Positions 61,538 through 64,000 of a stretch of 64,000 bases of DNA are shown in pieces (within the stretch, counting starts at the first letter, position 1; every line of letters starts with the position of its first letter). The stretch spans positions 62,001 through 126,000 of the forward strand of contig NZ_CP065592.1 of assembly GCF_016025255.1 (NCBI RefSeq). The letters run 5' to 3'. A model generated the notes under the pieces. It ran no database searches. It saw only the letters and a program-made list of their open reading frames with translations, and was not told where the DNA came from. The DNA is from Sphingosinicella flava. GTDB lineage: Bacteria; Pseudomonadota; Alphaproteobacteria; Sphingomonadales; Sphingomonadaceae. The position numbers were made by a program, and so were the translations under genes.

Positions 61538-63298
61538 ATGGCGATCCGTCGAATGAAGCAAAGTTTTTTCTATGGGATGGGGGCTGCTTCCCTTTTTCCG
61601 CAGCCCTCCCTTGCGCAGGCGCCGACGGTCCAGCAGATCGAGCAAACGAGCGTGATCGATGTCCCTTTGCTGCTCACTGGAGTGGACGCGAATGGTGCTG
61701 CCCAAACTCTGTGGGCCAAAGGCAAGAAGCCGGACAATCCCCTGCTCGCGCGCCTGTCGCTGAAACCTGTCCAAGCTGCGACGTTGGCGATGACGGATGC
61801 GCCATCGCCCGACGACTTATTATGGAGGGCTTTTCCCAATGAGGAGCATCGAGGTGCCGGATCGAGCGGGTTGAAGGATTCGCAAGGCCCTCGGTATTTC
61901 TGCGGCGCGAACGCAGCCAAGCGCCAGTTTTTCTGCATGATCGACAAGGATGCGGACGGGCGTTTCGACCATATTGCCGATGCCCTTCCGGAACGGGGAA
62001 TGAAGCCCTATCACTTGACTTTGATGAAGGCGGTAAAACCGCTGGATGCACCGCAGCCCTATCGCATATTGGCCGATGAAGCCCGGCCGGAAATTCCTGT
62101 AGAGCTTCGCAATTGCGCCAAAGATTATGACCGGCCGCGCTACGCAGCGTCTTCGACGGTCGACCGGGATATGCCCGTTTCACCCGCAGCCTTCGGCTGG
62201 CATGACAAGGATAGCAGCTTTGCTTCCTGCAGGCGCGGTACTCGGCTGAGTTCCTGGGCGGGCGGCGCAGCCTCGGTCTCTTCTGGCGGCTATATCGCTG
62301 GCATCGGCCCGCTCGCCTTCACCGTCGGCCCCAAGAACAATCCCCAGCTCGGACTGCTCGGGGCTGTGCAACCGGACGGTCTTTTTAGGCTGGAAGGCGC
62401 TACCCTGGTCAATCTTGGCGTCGGCTACACGCCCAATCAGGCGCAGCTGATGGCAATCAAGAAATTCCCCTATCCCATGCTCATGACCGATGAAGGCGCG
62501 GTCATTCACGAGGGGATGCTTTCCCCAGGCAAGGCATTGGCCACGGTGCCCTTCCACCACGCCTATCGCGGCGTGTTAAAGCAGGACGTGTCCGTGTCGA
62601 CCTTGATCAGCAAGCGCTCGCTTGCGGCCGGGACGGTCGTGTACGGCTTTCCGGCCCGTTCGCGTATGGAAGTGACCCGGGGTGGGATGCCCGACTTTCA
62701 GCCCGTGGGCGATGAGGAATATCGTCAAATCGACCTGGACCTGACGTGGTGCGCGCCCATTCATGACGATGAACCTCAGAAGGAAAAGGCGCAGACGATC
62801 GGCAAGGGTGGATGGTCGGCCGCTTGCGTGCCCTATAGCAACCTTGGCAACCACACGGTCTTGACCGGGCGCCAGCCGGCGTTCGCCGTCACGGGTCTGT
62901 CCTACGACGCGACGACATCCTCAAATGACGGACCGCCGCCGATCGAACGCAACGATGCAGCGGCATTCGAAAGGCCGCTGCGGGTCGATTACGTCTATGA
63001 AAAGCAGGATGGCGAATTCATTCTGATTTCCGAACGCATCTATTATGGCGATGCGCTGACCAGCAGTACGCCCAGGCGAATCTATGCACCGTCGGGCATG
63101 TCGATCGTGAAGATCGCGGGCGCGCAGGTGGAATTGAAGCCTGGACCTGAGGGGATAACCGTAACGAAGTCCGGTCCGCCGCTTACGGGAGCCGATCCGT
63201 TGCTGTCATGGGACGAGAGAGCACTACTGCTCCAGCAACTCAAGAAGATGGGATTGAAGGTAGCCGAGCCGGAGGGGCAGGATAGCGGCGCGGAATGA
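61538..63298 (+). CDS. large exported protein of unknown function
   Basis: A 586-residue protein with a plausible signal peptide (MKQSFFYGMGAASLFPQPSL after a short basic start, cleavage after LAQA). It has scattered cysteines (CGANAAKRQFFCMIDKD, RNCAKD, ASCRRG, TWCAPI, AACVPY) that could form disulphides, and DKDADGRFDHIA resembles a calcium-binding loop. No transmembrane helix appears after the signal. I do not recognise the family. It is transcribed alone and convergent with nusG. Confidence 0.7.
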   Translation: MAIRRMKQSFFYGMGAASLFPQPSLAQAPTVQQIEQTSVIDVPLLLTGVDANGAAQTLWAKGKKPDNPLLARLSLKPVQAATLAMTDAPSPDDLLWRAFPNEEHRGAGSSGLKDSQGPRYFCGANAAKRQFFCMIDKDADGRFDHIADALPERGMKPYHLTLMKAVKPLDAPQPYRILADEARPEIPVELRNCAKDYDRPRYAASSTVDRDMPVSPAAFGWHDKDSSFASCRRGTRLSSWAGGAASVSSGGYIAGIGPLAFTVGPKNNPQLGLLGAVQPDGLFRLEGATLVNLGVGYTPNQAQLMAIKKFPYPMLMTDEGAVIHEGMLSPGKALATVPFHHAYRGVLKQDVSVSTLISKRSLAAGTVVYGFPARSRMEVTRGGMPDFQPVGDEEYRQIDLDLTWCAPIHDDEPQKEKAQTIGKGGWSAACVPYSNLGNHTVLTGRQPAFAVTGLSYDATTSSNDGPPPIERNDAAAFERPLRVDYVYEKQDGEFILISERIYYGDALTSSTPRRIYAPSGMSIVKIAGAQVELKPGPEGITVTKSGPPLTGADPLLSWDERALLLQQLKKMGLKVAEPEGQDSGAE

Positions 63299-63316
63299 CG
63301 CCTAATCCTGTAATAA

Positions 63317-63350
63317 GAAAGGCCGGAGCTTTTGCCCCGGCCTTTTCTTT
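63317..63350. terminator. bidirectional terminator between the unknown secreted protein gene and nusG
   Basis: AAAGGCCGGAGC and GCCCCGGCCTTTT form a stem with a short TTTT loop and T runs on both strands. It is a third relative of the terminators at 53517 and 56734 and ends the secE-nusG transcript before the inserted block. Confidence 0.9.
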
Positions 63351-63367
63351 TGCTTTCGCAAAAAGTC

Positions 63368-63907
63368 TTACTTGCTAAGCTCGACCTGTTCGAATTCCAG
63401 TTCGACCGGCGTGGCGCGGCCGAAGATGGAGACGGAGACCTTTACGCGGCCGCGGTCGAAATCCAGTTCCTCGACGAGGCCGTTGAACGATGCGAACGGG
63501 CCTTCCAGCACCTTGACGCTGTCGCCGATCTCGTAATCCACGCTGACCTTGGTCTTGGGCGCGGCGGCGGCGGCTTCTTCCTTCGTGTTGAGGATGCGCG
63601 CGGCTTCGGCCTCGCTGATCGGCTGCGGCTTGCCGCTGGAGCCGAGGAAGCCCGTCACCTTCGGGGTGTTCTTGACGAGGTGGTAGACGTCGTCGTTCAT
63701 CGCGAGCTTCGCGAGGACGTAGCCCGGGAAGAATTTGCGGTCCGACGTCACCTTCTTGCCGCGGCGGACTTCCGTCACCTTTTCGGTGGGGACTTCGACG
63801 GCCTCGACAAGCTGCTCGAGCCCCAGGCGCTGCGCTTCCGACACGATCGCGTCGCGCACCTTGTTCTCGAAACCCGAATAAGCGTGGATGATGTACCAGC
63901 GTGACAT
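63368..63907 (-). CDS. nusG: transcription termination/antitermination protein NusG
   Basis: A 179-residue factor that binds RNA polymerase and links it to Rho or the ribosome. The NGN domain starts MSRWYIIHAYSGFENKVRDA and includes FFPGYVLAKLAMNDDVYHLV. The C-terminal KOW domain has GDSVKVLEGPFASFNGLVEE and ends VELEFEQVELSK. It lies eight bases after secE on the same strand. A terminator follows it, so nusG is not read through into rplK. Confidence 0.98.
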   Translation of the reverse strand: MSRWYIIHAYSGFENKVRDAIVSEAQRLGLEQLVEAVEVPTEKVTEVRRGKKVTSDRKFFPGYVLAKLAMNDDVYHLVKNTPKVTGFLGSSGKPQPISEAEAARILNTKEEAAAAAPKTKVSVDYEIGDSVKVLEGPFASFNGLVEELDFDRGRVKVSVSIFGRATPVELEFEQVELSK

Positions 63908-63915
63908 GGTGATCC

Positions 63916-64000
63916 TTAGTTCAGGAGGCCGAGCAGCGCCTTGACGATGGCGCTGAACGCCGAATCGACGCCGAAGAAGAAGAGGCCGAGGAGGGTGGCC
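63916..64000 (-). CDS. secE: preprotein translocase subunit SecE, C-terminal part (continues outside window)
   Basis: The last 27 codons read ATLLGLFFFGVDSAFSAIVK then ALLGLLN and a TAA stop, the end of the single transmembrane helix and tail of SecE, part of the SecYEG channel. The position directly before nusG supports the assignment. The 5' part lies beyond the window. Confidence 0.88.
   Translation of the reverse strand, partial: ATLLGLFFFGVDSAFSAIVKALLGLLN

Overview
The window looks like chromosomal DNA of a high-GC alphaproteobacterium, most likely a member of the Sphingomonadales. The grounds are a CcrM-type GANTC methyltransferase directly after rnhB, UbiK, TonB-dependent receptors, proline-rich and DUF6481-type small proteins, and REP-like palindromes with the core ATTCCAGCNNNNGCTGGAAT. 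No rRNA operon, CRISPR array, prophage or complete insertion sequence is visible. One tRNA (Gln, TTG) is present.

Region 1 (1-33.4 kb) is a mosaic of housekeeping and envelope genes: the end of an RND efflux pump, TspO, UbiK, a YbjN protein, proC, ilvE, tRNA-Gln, a diguanylate cyclase, two L,D-transpeptidases, a stand-alone ATP-dependent DNA ligase, msrA, Sua5/TsaC, an acyl-CoA dehydrogenase, a frameshifted bioY, an mntP remnant, a GntR regulator and a nitroreductase. It continues with a peptide-uptake and amidohydrolase operon (POT transporter plus two secreted amidohydrolase-like proteins), an aldo/keto reductase with a dicarboxylate symporter, glmM-thiD, rnhB-ccrM with a dense GANTC cluster ahead of ccrM, a PQQ-type sugar dehydrogenase pair, folP, twin small secreted proteins, a HerA-like ATPase and a glycosyltransferase.

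Region 2 (33.8-64 kb) is the secE-nusG-rplKA-rplJL-rpoBC locus on the minus strand. Order and strand follow the classic transcription/translation cluster, but three blocks of unrelated genes (about 5.4, 8.7 and 4.9 kb) split it. Between nusG and rplK lie an outer-membrane protein, a NUDIX-DUF47 fusion, a PiT phosphate transporter with a MITE-like insertion at its start codon, and a large unknown secreted protein. Between rplA and rplJ lie a TonB receptor, a beta-barrel protein, a broken MpaB-family gene, a cold-shock gene, small proteins and a GNAT-nitrilase fusion. Between rplL and rpoB lie an LRR protein, a glycosyltransferase and a CueR copper module. Each ribosomal or RNAP unit seems to have its own signals: an L10 leader and promoter for rplJL, a candidate promoter for rpoBC, and terminators after nusG, rplA, rplL and rpoC.

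Signs of decay or transfer recur: frameshifts in bioY and the MpaB-family gene, an internally deleted mntP, a duplicated terminator flanking the TonB receptor gene, a 271-bp element with 29-bp inverted repeats, and many REP palindromes. The strongest candidates for something undescribed are a bipartite intergenic motif shared by ilvE and a glycosyltransferase gene, a probable ATT start inside a hairpin, the NUDIX-DUF47 fusion, and an amidohydrolase pair in which one partner has lost its metal ligands.
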